A DNA stretch of 64,000 nt, taken from positions 1,550,001 through 1,614,000 of the forward strand of contig CM073193.1 of NCBI GenBank assembly GCA_037042915.1, read 5' to 3'. A program made the translations under genes and the position numbers. Source of the stretch: Auricularia sp. M13 (Eukaryota > Basidiomycota > Agaricomycetes > Auriculariales > Auriculariaceae). The stretch's first letter is position 1. Each line of letters starts with the position of its first letter. Shown in pieces: positions 1 to 12,635 of this stretch. A model generated the notes under the pieces. It was not told the DNA's origin. It saw only the letters and a list, made by a program, of their open reading frames with translations, and did not search any database.

Positions 1-2612
1 TCAGAATTGAATTTGCACTTGTTGAAAAACCTGTTGAAGCAATCCCCAGCTGGTGATTCCAATTGACGCCCGTGTTCGAGCTTGTAGACGGCTTCCGCTG
101 CGTCTCTTGGCAGCGCAAAAAAAGCAGCAGCGCGTACACCGAATAACGGGGGTCACGCACTCACCCTCCGGACTCGATTTTGAGCTTCGAGTGTCCTCCC
201 TCAAGCACCTGTTGCCGCTGACACGTGCAAATGCGGACTTAGCGGCGGATTTTGCAGATCCCTCTCGATTTCAACAAGAAAAACAGCTCCTCGAGCTGTT
301 TTTCTTGTTGAAGACTTTTGCCAAGCAAAAGTCGCTCGGGTCATCAAAATGCATCAAAAATGGCCGGATATGGTTTGGATTGCCCTCTTGGCCTTTTTCA
401 ACAAAACCGTTTCAACAGAATTGAGTTGGGCTACTACCTGCCATGAGAATGAGTGAAAAGCGAATCAAATGTAAGGATTCGCGTACGTATGTAGTGATTG
501 GGAACGACGAATGCCTAAGAACATATGTCAGATGTCTACGAATGGGCAGAGCGTGATGGCACAGATCCGGAGCAGACAGCAATGAGCAAAGCAATCAGAG
601 CCCAACAGACACTAAATTAAGCACGAAAAAGCCCAGTGCAGCGGAGAGCCCAAAGAGCCAGAAGTCAACGCAGACAGAAGAGAATCAGACCAAGCAGAGG
701 ACTCAGGCAGGACCGCGAGCAACTCCAAGCAGAACGACGAACGGGGAGCTGTGCCATACAACTGGCTTTCAGCTTGGCTGTTGCAGAGGATCTTGCAGGT
801 CTTCAGGCTTTGAGGACCAATCGCGCCTCGTCGCTCGCGCGGTACGCGTTCGGGGGGAGGGAAAGAGAGCAAGTGAATTTAAAGTCAGCGAAAGTCGAAC
901 CATATCCTCCAGTCGCACAGTGAGCAATTTGCTGATGGCTACGGGCCGATGGCAACCATCCGGACACGGCAGACTGAGTGGCGCGGCGCAGAGCAGCCAG
1001 AGCAATCAAAAGCGTGCCAGAGCCAAGGGGGGGCAGCCGGCAAAATCCGGTACATCACGTTACTATGGATGGGTCCTCCGAGCTTGCGCTGCAGAGGTTG
1101 CCGACCCCGGACTCCGGCGGAGCTCGAGGCCGGTCCGGTGCGCTGTAGACCCAGTGGACTACGTGTTTGCATGTTGAGATTGACTGAGAGCTGTAATCCA
1201 ACACTTCATGAAGTTTTGAGGCTCCCTGTGTGCAGCAAATGTGCAGCAACCAAGCAGTAACTTGACAATAACACTTGCTGGCTCCGACGGCACTGATCGG
1301 ATCTAGCAAAACCGGAACACGCGGAAGTATATCCGCGGACCACGGAAGCATATCCGCGGATATAGTATGGATACCCTCAGCCTCTGCAGCTTGCAGAGGT
1401 TACCGACCCCATGCCGTCATTTTGCTTCCGGCCCCCCCTTGGCCAGAGCCGCAGTACAGTCATGGCCCAGTCCTTGTCGCGCTTCTCCGCCAGTGGCACC
1501 CCCTGCCCGCAAATCACTTCCCCTTCTAAATTTTTTGTCACAGGGCCATAACAGTATGTTTCGGCCAGCATATAAAAATTTATTAGAGGTTTAGCGAAAA
1601 TGGATGGGATGTGGTGAATATTTCGGTGACGCATGTGCAAAATGCCGTCCCCCACTCCTTGTCTCGGTCCGCGTTTTGCCTCCGGTTCTCATCACTGCTC
1701 TGTCGCCTGCGCTTGCAGCGCCGCCACAACCCTTTCCGTCGTCAATATAACATATTGTGTGTACTTTACAAGGCTAATATGGCTGTTTGGAGCGCAAATG
1801 CGAGGTTCTATCATTCAATATTGGTGTCCTCTTGACATCTATTGCCATCCTCTTCCGAGGAGCCACCTGCTCGGCCTGGGGCCTTTTCCTTCTCTTTGGA
1901 CGAAGCTTTCAGTAAATTTGAGCATTCCCCTTGCATTCCGACTTCAAGAGAAAAGAAATGACCTGCAGCAATAAATCCAAAGTCAAGTTGTGGTGGCAAG
2001 CAACTTCATCAGAACAGATGAACCATTCACACGAGATCCGGAGACCCTGTCCATCTGAATAAATTTGGGGCAATGCAATATCATACTATATTGTACTCTG
2101 GAGAGGGAAAAGGGTCAGCCCCGAGCTGAGGGAGGTCCATTATGTGCAGAGAAAGGGTGAAGGTTCCGACAAACTGCTGGATTTGGTACTTTAACTCAAA
2201 ATTCCGCACCACCCACTGCACAAGAGATGATGAGACTTCGTATCAGTATACTATGCATATGTGTAGTAATTATCATATTTTCTTCAGAGTTTTCAAGGCA
2301 GCCCCTCGGTCAGAAATCGCTTCCGAGACAAGGAGTGGGTCCGCGACAAGGACCGGGTCATGACTGTATCTGGCTTCGGAGTGCTCTGGAGCATCAATTC
2401 AGTTCTCTGATGCGCTACGGTGCGTTGAATCGTGATATGGAGCGCTCTCGGGCGCTACAGAGCAGCCAGCTGCTCTGGAGTGCTCTTGTAGCAGTGGCTG
2501 GTGCTCTGCAGCAATTGGGTTTTTACAGAAGTGTGTCGCAATCATCCTCTGGCAAAATCCATCAAGTCATACTGTCTCTCTCTCGTCTCACATCGGATAC
2601 AGCTCTCTCATC
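1..2612. other. Non-coding stretch, no convincing gene
   Basis: I see no reading frame with plausible splice structure or protein-like composition here. Two 18-bp direct repeats differing at one base (CGGAAGYATATCCGCGGA) lie at 1322-1339 and 1343-1360, 21 bp apart. Between about 2375 and 2500 the motif GAGYGCTCT recurs three times. No terminal repeats or RNA gene were recognised. Confidence 0.5.
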
Positions 2613-3093
2613 ATGCCCGCAAGCTCCAACGTCAACTTCTATAATCTTCGCCAGGGTACCAAGACTGGGCCGCAGTACGTGACCGCATTCGAGCGGGCGT
2701 ACAACGCCGCACAGCCGCCACCGTCCTACGATGATGCGAAGGCGCGGCTTTTTTACGGCGCAAATGAGAAGGTGCAGAAGGCCGTCCTGAAGAAGATGGG
2801 GTTCGACGACGGCGCGGAGCTCGTCAACTGGGGCTCGCTCGCGGATATCAAGGACGCGATCAAGACCATAGCGAATCCCGCTTACCGCCCGTGAGCATTA
2901 CTTTCCGCCCTCTTATTTCGTCGTCTCAGGCCGACTGATACGTCGTTAATTCACTAGACCGCAACCTGCACCTGCTACGCAACCTGCAGCCGCGTCGCAG
3001 CCGTACTACTATTATCCAGTCGCTGGTGGTAGCTTGTTCCATGGTACAACCGGCCCTGTGGGAACGATAAACCCCGGATGGTGGCCGCAGTGA
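2613..3093 (+). CDS. Small protein of unknown function, two exons
   Basis: Exons are 2613-2890 and 2958-3093. The 67-bp intron has a GTGAGC donor and a CACTAG acceptor, and the spliced frame is open for 137 residues. The first 90 residues look globular and mixed helical; the last 45 are rich in Pro, Ala, Gln and Tyr, with a run of four tyrosines near residue 110. There is no signal peptide or membrane segment. The start is the first ATG after a CT-rich leader, as is common in basidiomycete genes. I do not recognise the family. The splice fit and codon pattern favour a real host gene. It ends about 530 bp before the LTR insertion. Confidence 0.65.
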
Positions 3094-3402
3094 ATCTCAC
3101 GCTCGTGGATCTCGGCTTAAAGTTTCCCTGTTGTGTGTATCACGCCATTCATCTCTGTCTCCGTGTACTCATTCTCATATAATGCCTGTCCTTCGCCAAC
3201 TACTGTACCACGCCGTGACACTGCTGCGAGACCTTGCAATTTAGCGCTTTCTGAATCAGCCTAGTACTGCTCTGGGATTAGCTGCCGGGAACGGACGGCC
3301 AAAAACTCATAAAGCTGTTGGTACTGTATTATGCATAAGGACTATGCATATAAATCCTCTCTAATCATAGCTCTCAGTAGCCGATTTCCTGCTTGGATCC
3401 TT

Positions 3403-3622
3403 TTATTTTTGCCCCCACTGTCCCCATCCTGCGTTTGTCTTAATTTCCGGGATAGAGGATCTAAGCTTCCAGGATAACCACAGAACATTTTCCCCCGAAG
3501 CATCGATTATGATCACCTCCATCGAGTTCAGCAGCCTAAGTCTCATAACAGCGTTCAGACAAAGCAGGGGAGAATCATTCTCGTCAGACTGCACGCTCCT
3601 CTGCGGGAAAAAGCTCATGTTC
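3403..3622 (-). pseudogene. Possible end of a host reading frame cut by the LTR element
   Basis: On the minus strand a frame is open from the LTR junction down to a stop at 3403. On the other side of the 25-kb insertion (28,786-28,981, minus strand) the frame in the same register is also open up to the junction, counting the 5-bp duplication once. Together that is about 139 codons of host frame without a stop. No domain is recognisable on either side and chance openness is possible. The neighbouring kinase gene seems to end at 29,125, so this may be a separate gene or untranslated sequence. Confidence 0.3.
3618..3622. repeat. Target-site duplication TGTTC, left copy
   Basis: The 5 bp immediately left of the 5' LTR are TGTTC. 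The same 5 bp follow the 3' LTR at 28,786-28,790. A 5-bp duplication is the normal mark of Ty3/Gypsy integration and shows that both ends belong to one insertion event. Confidence 0.95.
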
Positions 3623-4055
3623 TGTCATGCGCGCGAGCGCTGACTCGCCCCACCGCGCCAGTTTCTGTCCGCGTCCGAGCTCGTCCCGCTGCGGCAGACA
3701 AGTTACTCGCCTTTTCTTTTAATTCACCTTAACATACATTGCCCCACATTGTAATTCGCCCTTAGTTCTGGAAATAGCACCTGAGATGTTCCTGGAAGTC
3801 ATTCACCGACTCACTCCAGTCCAGGAACCGATACTGACTTACAAGTGACTTAGAAGTGATTCAGGAATGACTTAGATAGTGCATGACTCAGAGGATTCTC
3901 AGATGTACTTAAGGAACTCAGGAGCGAGCCATTGTAGGGCAGCTCTTTTGTAATCGGAGACTTTGAGCAACTCACGACTCGAGCTTCTGCTCAACCGAAA
4001 GCATCAGACTCTTTTCCGCAAGCTACTAGCCTAACCAGCTCTTCCGTAGCTTACA
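3623..4055 (+). repeat. 5' LTR of the Gypsy element
   Basis: This 433-bp repeat starts TGTCATGC and ends CTTACA. It matches the copy at 28,353-28,785 at every position I compared. It should hold the promoter and polyadenylation signal of the element. I did not recognise a tRNA-complementary primer site just inside it. Confidence 0.97.
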
Positions 4056-4114
4056 ACTTTTTGAGTTTCTGTTACACCTCTAATTACTAAATAAACTAAT
4101 ACACATCGGACATC

Positions 4115-7020
4115 ATGAGCACTTCTGGGATAGGCCATCCAAAGAAGCAGACTCATTTTGCCCAAGAAGTTCCCCTTCGTCAAGGAGAAATCACCCCGAC
4201 CGTAACCCGGCGGGGAACCGTACGCGAGTTCAGCAGACCGGTATCCCGGGCGTCCGCGATCCCCGAAGAACCTGAGGAGGTAAGTCAAACACTTCCGGGA
4301 GCGTGGGCGGACGAAGAGCCCGACCTACTGACTCGGCTTGCGCGAGCGGATACGGGTTACGTACCCACTCCGTCCGCGCAGGTTCACAGAACCCCGTCGG
4401 CAGTCCCCTCTCGTCTGGAGAAGGACGCCGAGGGGTATTATGTGACCAAGACACCCCTTCAGTGGAAGGAGGAGTCGCGGTCCCAGTATCTACCCCCCTC
4501 GCGCGAGCGAGAGGAGAGCGGGCACGGCTCGCTTAGTAGATCCCGCACATTCCGAGCGGAGGGCGTGAGTTACGATACGACTCATCAGCCTCAGTCCCGG
4601 ATGCGCAGCCCGGAGGGAAGTCCTTATCGGACTCCTTATCATCCAGGATATATGGAAGAGCGCCTGCCGAGCAGGCCTCCGTACTCACCGTTGTTCAGTC
4701 CTAGCTTGGGAAGACGCTTCCCCAAATCGCCCGATACGGCGATAATCGAGCAGTTCGGACAGATCAAGAACGTGCTGCAGTCGACGCCGCAGAACGCGCG
4801 CTCCTGGAGGAGTCGCGAGGCTTCATCACAAAGCGGCCTGCCACCTGTCATCGAGGATGGCAGTGGCGGGGTTGCCTCAGTTCCCCCGTCCGCGGGACGC
4901 GGACGAGCGGGAACGTTGGAGAGTGCGCGCAGCACGCAGCAGGGCAGCCAGGCACCTCGAGTGCCTCCCAGAGCGACAGTAGTAACTGTCACTGACTCAC
5001 AGGACCGCGTCAGCCGTCGCGGCATCGCGCTTGACGGATCCGCGATCCTGGAGTCAGTGAAAGGGCCTGTGCCTGCAGACCAGGGGGCAATGCAGCCAGA
5101 TCCGATTAGAGCTCCTAGCACTGCTGCTCATCTGACAGCTCCCAATCCGGAGAACAAGCCGTCCACGGTCTACTATAGCCCAGGCCGAGAGTACACGCGT
5201 ACGGTCCGGTCGGACGAGAATGTGTCACGAATTGACCAGTGGCGCCAGGAAGTGGCCTCGCAGTCGGACAGCTCGGCAGTGCGAATCCCAGAGACCTATG
5301 ATGTGCCTGATGACCGCAAGCAGGGGTATGTCGTGTTCGACCCCCATTACAACAAGCTGTTCAATGGCTGGGGTCGACCAGTGGAAAGCACGAAAATCGG
5401 GCCCAGGAGAACGCAAACGCGCTATTTTACAGCGCAGCCAGAGTCGCGCCCAGGGACCCCGTCGCTCCTGCAGCGACCAGCAGAGCTAGTACCCAGCCTG
5501 GTGTCCGTGCACCGAGAATCGAGCCCACATGCCAGACCCGACGCACAGCGCGCGCGTGATCAGCCTTCGCCGGCCTCCACAGTCCGTGCCGGTCCGACTG
5601 GACCAGCGCCCGAACGCGCTGAGGCAGGCGCAGGTGATCAGACGGCCGTACTGAGCTCCCACGGCCGGCGCGAAGAGGAAAGAGCAAGGTGCGCGACAAG
5701 CACCGCCACAAGCCGCGCAAAACCGATGCGGCGGGATCTACGCGTGATGACCGGGATAGGAAAGCACCCAAGAAGACTCAGGGTCGGTTGCAGAGGCAAG
5801 ATCTGGTGATCCCCAGACCCAGGGATCCCGCTCCGCCGCGAAATCGCAAAGACCGAGCTGTGTCTGCTCCGCCGCCCGGAGGATTGCTCTCCCAGCGACT
5901 GGGCAATGCGCACTACCACCAACTGGAGGAGAGTAGCGATGAGCCAAGCTCAAACGACTCGAGTAGCAGTAGCTCCAGCTCGTCCGGGTCATCCCCAGAT
6001 GACTCGAGCAGCTCCTCATCCGATGAATCGAGCGGGTCTGATTCAAGCACCTCGAGCTCATCAAGTCGATCGAGCTCCAGTGATTCAGGCCACCGCTCGG
6101 ACAGTTCCAGTCGAGCCCGGCGGAAACGGCAGCGTCGCAAGAAGAAGAGACGCGCCAGGAGAAAGGAACGCAAGCAGAAGATTCTGCGAGACTTGAAGAT
6201 TCCTATGCCGTCGTATAACGGTGTAGATGACTATGACGCCTATGAAGCGTTCATCAGCAAATGGGACTTGTATGCGCGCGCTTATGATCTCAAGGGCGAC
6301 GCGGTGGAAATGTTTCAACACGCATTAAAGGGAAAGGCAAGCCTATGGTACAATAGCCATGTCTCCCTTCAGATCAGCGGTTGGACCATTCGCAAGATAT
6401 ACCAAGAGTTGTATGAGTATTGCTTCCCGGCTGGTTTCCGCGAGGACCTGCGCGAGAAACTTATGTCGGCAGCTCAGAAGGGACGCCCAGTGAAAGATTA
6501 CGCTAAGGATCTCGAGAATCTCGCCATCAGATACTCGGATATTGATGCGGCCACTGTCAAGCGAATCTTCTGGGACGGCGTTGATGATTACATTAAGTTA
6601 TACTGGATGGACAAAGGTCTCAGCCAAGAATACACCTCGTTGGACAATCTGGTATATTATGCGTACCGGGTTGAGCGCAGGGAGCAAGAGCGGCGGCGAT
6701 TGGAGCGCCGGCGCGCGACCCTGAACAGAAGCCATCGCCCGGCGCATGGAGTCAAGCCCTGGAATGGTCACGGTGAAAACGGACGTGAGAGAACTGCGGA
6801 TGGACAAAGGAGAAGCAATGCTCACGTTACGCAATCAGCATCTGTGGCTGCATCGATGCCCGCGGGGGTGGGGTTGAAGTCGTGACGCGATCGTACTGTG
6901 GAAAATATCAGTGCCTTGCCCGTGGGAGTGCGTCTCACCAGAAAGCAAATGGCGGAGCACCGCGCGCAGAAGCGCTGCTACACTTGCCATGAGGAGGGAC
7001 ATGACTCGCGAAATTGCCCG
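4115..7020 (+). mobile_element. Gypsy gag region
   Basis: This fossil region of the Gypsy element starts with a long Pro/Ser/Arg-rich segment. A serine-rich low-complexity stretch (about 5.93-6.10 kb) and a basic stretch follow. Then comes a retrotransposon gag-like helical core (about 6.19-6.70 kb). A CCHC zinc knuckle of the form CYTCHEEGHDSRNC lies at about 6976-7018. The region is not intact as a single frame. Confidence 0.85.
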
Positions 7021-7149
7021 AAAGGAAACTCCCACAAACGCACCGGAATTCGCGCTGCGGCGATCGTGCCTGCTGAGAACGCTCCCACACAGCCAGCGAA
7101 ACCCAGGACTCTTAAGCCGAGAGTCCGACGCCCTGTGAAGGCGTTGCCT

Positions 7150-8650
7150 TCTGCCGCTGTCCGCGTCATGAGCACTTCATTCCGCAAGGATGAACTCACC
7201 AATTTCGTCCGAGTCGCCGTCCACCTCGCTGCGCCAGAGGCGCGTGGCATCGAAATCCGTCGCGCCCAGCTCAGAGCCGCGCTCGTTAACTGGCACGACC
7301 CCAACACCGCATACAACTGCGGATTCCTCAAGCCGGAGCATCGTTTCCACATCCTCACCGCGGGAGACGGCGACGCACCTGACATCATGCCCGAGTACCT
7401 CGTCGCCTTCGACGAGGTCCGCAAGGCCGAGCTGGTCTTCCCGCTCTCAGCTTTCGGGCCGCTGGGCGTGGACGTGGGCCGTGTCGTCGCTCACCATCTC
7501 GGGATCGCTGAGAGTGAGCTGGGCCGCATCTTCAGCATCGGAGGACGCGCGCCGCCGCTCGTAGAGCGCATCCTTGGCGCTCTCACCCGCATCGGAGACA
7601 CCTGGGCAGTTGTCAACACTGTCTTTGACCTCGTCAATGCGGGAGGAGACGAGACGGACCGTTGGCTTTTGCAGACCGACGGAGCCGAGTTCTGGGCGCG
7701 CGACCAGCTGTACGGCGCCTGCTACAAGCTATCCCAGGCTGAAGTCACAGCCGGGCTGACGCTCGCTGAGGTGCTCCAACGCACCCAGCTTTCGCCTCGG
7801 CCTGGAGCACTGGTACGCGGGTCGTCTCGCGTCAGCCTCCCGGACACTGACAAGGCCTTCAGCAAGTCCGCGAGCTCACCCGTTGCTCCAGCTTCGCCGC
7901 TGACGCGCAACGCGACTGGCAGGCTCCGTTCGAACCCAGCGCGGCCGCCGTCACACGTCGTGGCGAGTGGGTTGACTACCTCGAGAAACGCCGCTTCCGA
8001 CTCTTCTCTCGCGACGCCTCGTACCGCCCGGTCAGCCCAGACCCTCAACCGGTCAGCGAGCGTGACATCTGGAAAGAGTACGCACCGGATGCCAGCTATG
8101 AGCGCCTTCGCCACTTCGCCTCCGACTCGGAGAGTGGCGAATCCATCGAAGTTGGGAGCGCCAGTGAGAGGGCCGCGCTCATGGAAGACGTCTCAGGGAA
8201 TTACGGGCCTGCCGATCCCATCCCTGATCGCCCGCACGCGCCGCCGCCACCATCTGAAGGCGACGAGGACCGCGAGTCGGTCGTCACGTATAGCAACATG
8301 CCGGCGTTGCTCCCTCCGTCGTCACCGAGTTCGCTGTCGGCGATGTCGTTTGTCGAGGTCCCAGACGAGGTGCCCGTTCGCCCGGACCTGGCGCCGTCCG
8401 AACAGGCGAGCAGCCTATTCAGCGCCGCGTCCCTCGAGTCTTCCAGCGCGTCCGACAGCAGCGCCAGCTACGGAGACGACGGCATTATCATCGCCCTGCC
8501 ACGCGCGCGCGGACGAGAGCCGCGTCTCCGGCGTCAGCGGGCATATCTTGACCTGCGCCGCGGCGCGCGTGTCGTCAGCGCCGCAGAATTCATCGGCCGT
8601 CAGCTCGGACTCGAGACCAGCAGTGACGAAGAGTGAGCGTACCGTGAACC
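7150..8650 (+). mobile_element. Unassigned segment between gag and protease of the Gypsy element
   Basis: About 1.5 kb separates the zinc knuckle from the protease, where most Gypsy elements have a short linker. Its first half encodes a globular-looking stretch rich in Leu, Val, Arg and Ala; the second half is Ser/Pro-rich and ends acidic. I recognise no domain. It may be an accessory reading frame of this lineage or captured sequence. Confidence 0.5.
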
Positions 8651-11600
8651 GTTTGCCGAAAGGAGGGATGCGAGTTAAGAAGGACGAGCGTTTGTTCCCT
8701 ATGCCCGTAACGGTTTTCGTGTTCATTAATGGTCAACGATGCAATGCGCTAATAGACTCGGGTTCGCTCACGGATTTCATGTCTACGACGTTGGCGGACC
8801 AACTGAAAGTTAAATGCAAGCCCAAAGCTCAGCCATTAGATCTGCAGCTTGCCATTGTCGGTTCCCGATCTAAAGTAAACGTGGAGTGTGAGACGCGGTT
8901 CCGCTATCAGGAGATCGACGAGAAGCGTACCTGGGATGTAGCAAATGTCGATTCGTACGACATTGTCCTCGGTACACCATTCATCTGGCAGCACTCAGTG
9001 CTCATCGGACTTAACCCTACTCGGGTACTCATAGGCAGCGTACCTTCTCGGCCACTGGAGGGAAAAACGATGCTGGTGCTGCAGTCGGCCGCGACGCGCA
9101 TAGAGACCCGGCGAATTGATGACTTCCGCGCGCGAGTGTTTGCAGCGGCAGCCGATTTGTTCCAAGAAGCCGCAAACACACCGTTGCCGCCCCTGCGCGC
9201 GTTAAATCATGAAATACCACTGAAGGACGAGAATATGATCTATCCGTACCGACCCTCTCGATGCCCAGAAGCTCTTCGGCCCCTCTGGATTAAGAAGAAG
9301 CTTGACTATTTGAACACCGGGAGATGGCGCTATTCCGCGGGCGGCACGTGCTGTCCGTTGCTTATTATTCCCAAGACAAAGACGCCCGACGGCCAGATCA
9401 AGATACGTACCGTCATAGACACTCGCAGGCGGAATGAGAACACCATAAAAGTGGCGGCCCCGTTGCCGGATATCGAAGAAATCCTGCGCAACGTAGTTAA
9501 ACATCAGTTCCGCAGCCTAATCGACGGCAAGGATGCGTATGAGCAAATCCGCGTGAAACCTGAGCATGTACCCCGCACCATGTTCAATACACCGGACGGG
9601 ACCCTCGAGAGCCTGGTAATGCAGATCGGCGACTGCAACGCGCCGGCGACCTATCAGACGCTAATGAACCATATTTTCGCGGCCTATATTGGAGTCTTTA
9701 TGGATGTATATCTGGATGATATCATTGTGTATTCAGACACGGCTGAAGAGCATGAAAAACACTTACTACAGGTGTTTGAAGTGCTTAGGAAAGAGAAGTT
9801 CTTCCTAAACCCCAGTAAGATGCAGCTGTACGCCGACGAGCTGATCATCCTCGGCCACGTCATCGACCGTGATGGGATCAAAATGGATCCCAACAAAGTC
9901 GACAAGGTGGTCGCCTGGCCGGCGCCGACCTCGAAGGGCATGCTGATGTCGTTCATTGGGGCAGTTGGCTTTCTGGCCAACGACTGCCAGGGCATCCGCG
10001 TGCCGATGGGGACTTTGTCCTCGCTCGTCGGGTCGACCCAGCCGTTTGTCTGGAAAGATACGCACCAGCGCGCGTTCGAGCTGGTCAAGGAGATAGTGCA
10101 AAAGCACCGGGATCGGCGCCGGCATGCAATAGACTATTCAGGGTCCGCCGGTCCGATTAATCTCATTACCGATGCGTCCCTGACGGGAGCAAGCGGGTAC
10201 CTTAGCCAGGGGTCCGACGTCCAAACCGCGGGTAATCACTTTTTGGAGCGCAAAGCTGAACAGTGCGCAGCAAAATTACCCGGTACATGAAAGAGAGCTC
10301 TTGGCCATCGTAGAATCCTTGAAGCGCTTCCGACCCATGCTTCATGGGGCCAAGTTCCGCATTTGTACCGATCATAAGGCCCTCATTCACTTTATGAAGC
10401 AGAAAGAGCTCTCACAGCGGCAGATGCGGTGGTTGCATGTTCTAAACGAGTTTGACTTTACGATTGAGTACATTCCTGGCGTGGATAACATTCTCGCGGA
10501 CGGCCTTTCTCGTATATACCAGGAAGATGAGCCTGGCACCGTCCGCACTCCGGGAGAATTCATTACTGAGGCCGACGACTCCTCGCCAGAAGAGGAGGAG
10601 ACGGAAGTTCCGATCTCCGCACCGGTGTTTGTAGGTCGGGCAGTTTTACTATCTGCACTGCAACCGCGCCACTCTCTCGGGAGTGAACCCGAGGACCTAG
10701 CCAGGGCACCCAGGCGATCGGCGCGGCTCCGAGGAGAGAAAGGGCCGCCAGTAAAAGACATCCGGCTACGCTCAGGCCCGAAGAAGCAACTCTCCACCAC
10801 GCCACCGCCCGCATCTGAACCCGGCAGTGATACCGAACCAGTTAGCGAAGTAGAATCTCTGACGGAAGAAGAATCCCTCTCGACTGGAAAACTTGCAGAA
10901 ACTACGGCTACTAGCACGATGCCGGACTGCAATGACATCAGATCTACGGGTTTAGCGGCCATCATTTCGCAGCAGAAGCCCGGCATCGACATCAAAGCGA
11001 CGGTACAAGGGCAGTACGCTCTTGATAAATTCTTTGCCAAGGTACTCGCTAGCCCGGGCCAGTTCAAAAACTTTGAGGTGTCCGGGCCGGAGGGCGAGGA
11101 GCTAGTTTTCACCGTGCAGGGATCGCCACCCAGGCGGCTGTTGTGCATCCCCGACGTAGCAGCGAATGGCACCAACCTCAAAGAAGTCCTCATAGAGCAA
11201 GCTCACAGCATTCTTGCTCATCTGGGTACTTTCAAGACGCTCACTTACCTGCGAGAAGAAGTGTGGTGGAAAGGAATGGTGGTCGATGTTAAAGACTACA
11301 TTGACTCTTGCCACACTTGCCGGACTACCAAAGACAACACTCAGTCCCCTTGGGCCTGCTTCAAACGTTGCCTGTACCAACTCGGCCGTGGGAAATGATT
11401 GGGATCGACTTTATCGGGCCTCTGCCTACTTCTCAAGCTCGTCACGGCCGCTATGACCGAATCTGCACCATCATCGACCACTTCTCAGCCATGGTACACT
11501 TGGTCCCAGCGAACGTCGTACACAGCCATAGACATGGCCGAGCTACTGTTTCACTCGGTCTATCGCCTGCACGGCATGCCCGAGTCCATCGTCAGTGACC

Positions 11601-11889
11601 GAGATGTTTTATTTACTAGCCCATTCTGGCGGAAGTTGCATGAATTGACCGGAACTAAATTGCGCATGTCAACGGCATACCATCCACAGACCGATGGCAT
11701 GACAGAACGCGCGAACCGCACCATCGGTCAGATGGTAAGGCAATGTATCGGCGAAACCCAGAAAGACTGGGCAGGGAAATTGCCAGCAATTGAGTTTGCC
11801 TTGAACTCAGCAACATCCACTACGACCGGGTTCAGCCCTTTCTTTATGAATTATGGCTATAACCCGAACGCGGTCACGTGGGACAAACC
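8650..11889 (+). mobile_element. Gypsy protease, RT, RNase H and integrase region
   Basis: The aspartic protease motif IDSGSLTDF lies near 8.75 kb. The reverse transcriptase covers about 9.4-9.9 kb and includes the catalytic box VYLDDIIVY near 9.71 kb. RNase H follows at about 10.15-10.52 kb. An integrase HHCC zinc-binding domain lies at about 11.21-11.32 kb, and its catalytic core at about 11.39-11.88 kb. The KDZ transposon interrupts the integrase after this point. The region is broken. Confidence 0.9.
11882..11889. repeat. Target-site duplication GACAAACC, left copy
   Basis: GACAAACC occurs here and again at 26,646-26,653, directly outside the two ends of the KDZ element. An 8-bp duplication is what Zisupton/KDZ transposons are known to make. 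Confidence 0.85.
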
Positions 11890-11953
11890 CACCATAGGCT
11901 GCCCCAAATGGGGTCTCTTAGATGTAATGTCACGGTTTAAGAGATGGGTCTAA
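11890..11953 (+). repeat. KDZ left terminal inverted repeat
   Basis: Imperfect inverted repeat with the right end at 26,581-26,645. Best blocks are AGGCTGCCCC at 11,896-11,905, TTAGATGTA at 11,918-11,926 and GATGGGTCTAA at 11,943-11,953. Each pairs with a block on the right at the same offset within 1 bp. Confidence 0.8.
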
Positions 11954-12012
11954 GAGGGCGATTTGGCTGAGGGGCACCTAGGCTCCCCTCCGACCCTTTT
12001 TTCCTCGTCCAT

Positions 12013-12111
12013 AGGTGCACCTTTTCAATTCAGCAGGTGCACCTTTTCGTGTCATCAGGTGCACCTTTCTACGCTCGCAGGTGCACCTTTACAAGTCCGA
12101 CAGGTGCACCT
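12013..12111. promoter_or_regulatory. Left phased array of five AGGTGCACCT decamers
   Basis: Perfect copies of the palindrome-like decamer start at 12,013, 12,035, 12,057, 12,079 and 12,102, so the spacing is 22, 22, 22 and 23 bp, about two helical turns. The array begins 123 bp from the element end. Subterminal repeats of this kind usually bind the transposase; that is inference here. Confidence 0.85.
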
Positions 12112-12348
12112 TGCACGTGAACTTTGGCAAATCCTGCACGTGCCCCTTCGCAAGTTGTCACGTGCACTTAGGGACACTTTTCACCGCTGCCCAAGCTGTC
12201 AATGTCTGCTCAAGCAGCGTCAAACCTACAGGGTCGTGTATCTGTGCGTGTCGGTCGCGCTTGATGCACTGTTGGAAATCGTGACATATTTACTCCATAG
12301 GTAACTATTCAACGAGCGCCTCGCAACGCTGGCTCATTATCTTGCTGC

Positions 12349-12572
12349 AGGTGCGCCTAATCTCACGCTAGGTGCACCCAGCATTGAAGAATGTTTTCCT
12401 CGCGACTTAGGTGCACCTAACCCGTGCTGCTCGCGCGCCGCCCCATAAATGATGCTACCTAGGTGCGCCTAATTACATTCTAGGTGCACCTAGCATTGAA
12501 GATTGTTTTCCGCGCGACTTAGGTGCACCTAACCCGTGCTGCCCGCGCACCGCCGTGCCGCCCCATAAATTG
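12349..12572. repeat. Tandem duplication with decamers and CCCCATAAAT boxes
   Basis: Two tandem units start at 12,349 and 12,461 (112 bp apart). Each holds three decamer variants, the shared phrase AGCATTGAAGA, and a CCCCATAAAT box (12,441-12,450 and 12,561-12,570). The second unit has about 8 extra bp before its box. That second box lies 66 bp before the ATG of the next gene and could act as its TATA element. Confidence 0.8.
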
Positions 12573-12635
12573 AGCCAGCAGCGACAACCTCCCTATCGGC
12601 CTTACACCATCACATCCCCCAGCCCACAACCCGCT

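Noticed and set aside
4639-5121. 160-codon minus-strand frame in the Gypsy gag region
   Set aside because: Shadow of the gag coding strand; no start context or motif.
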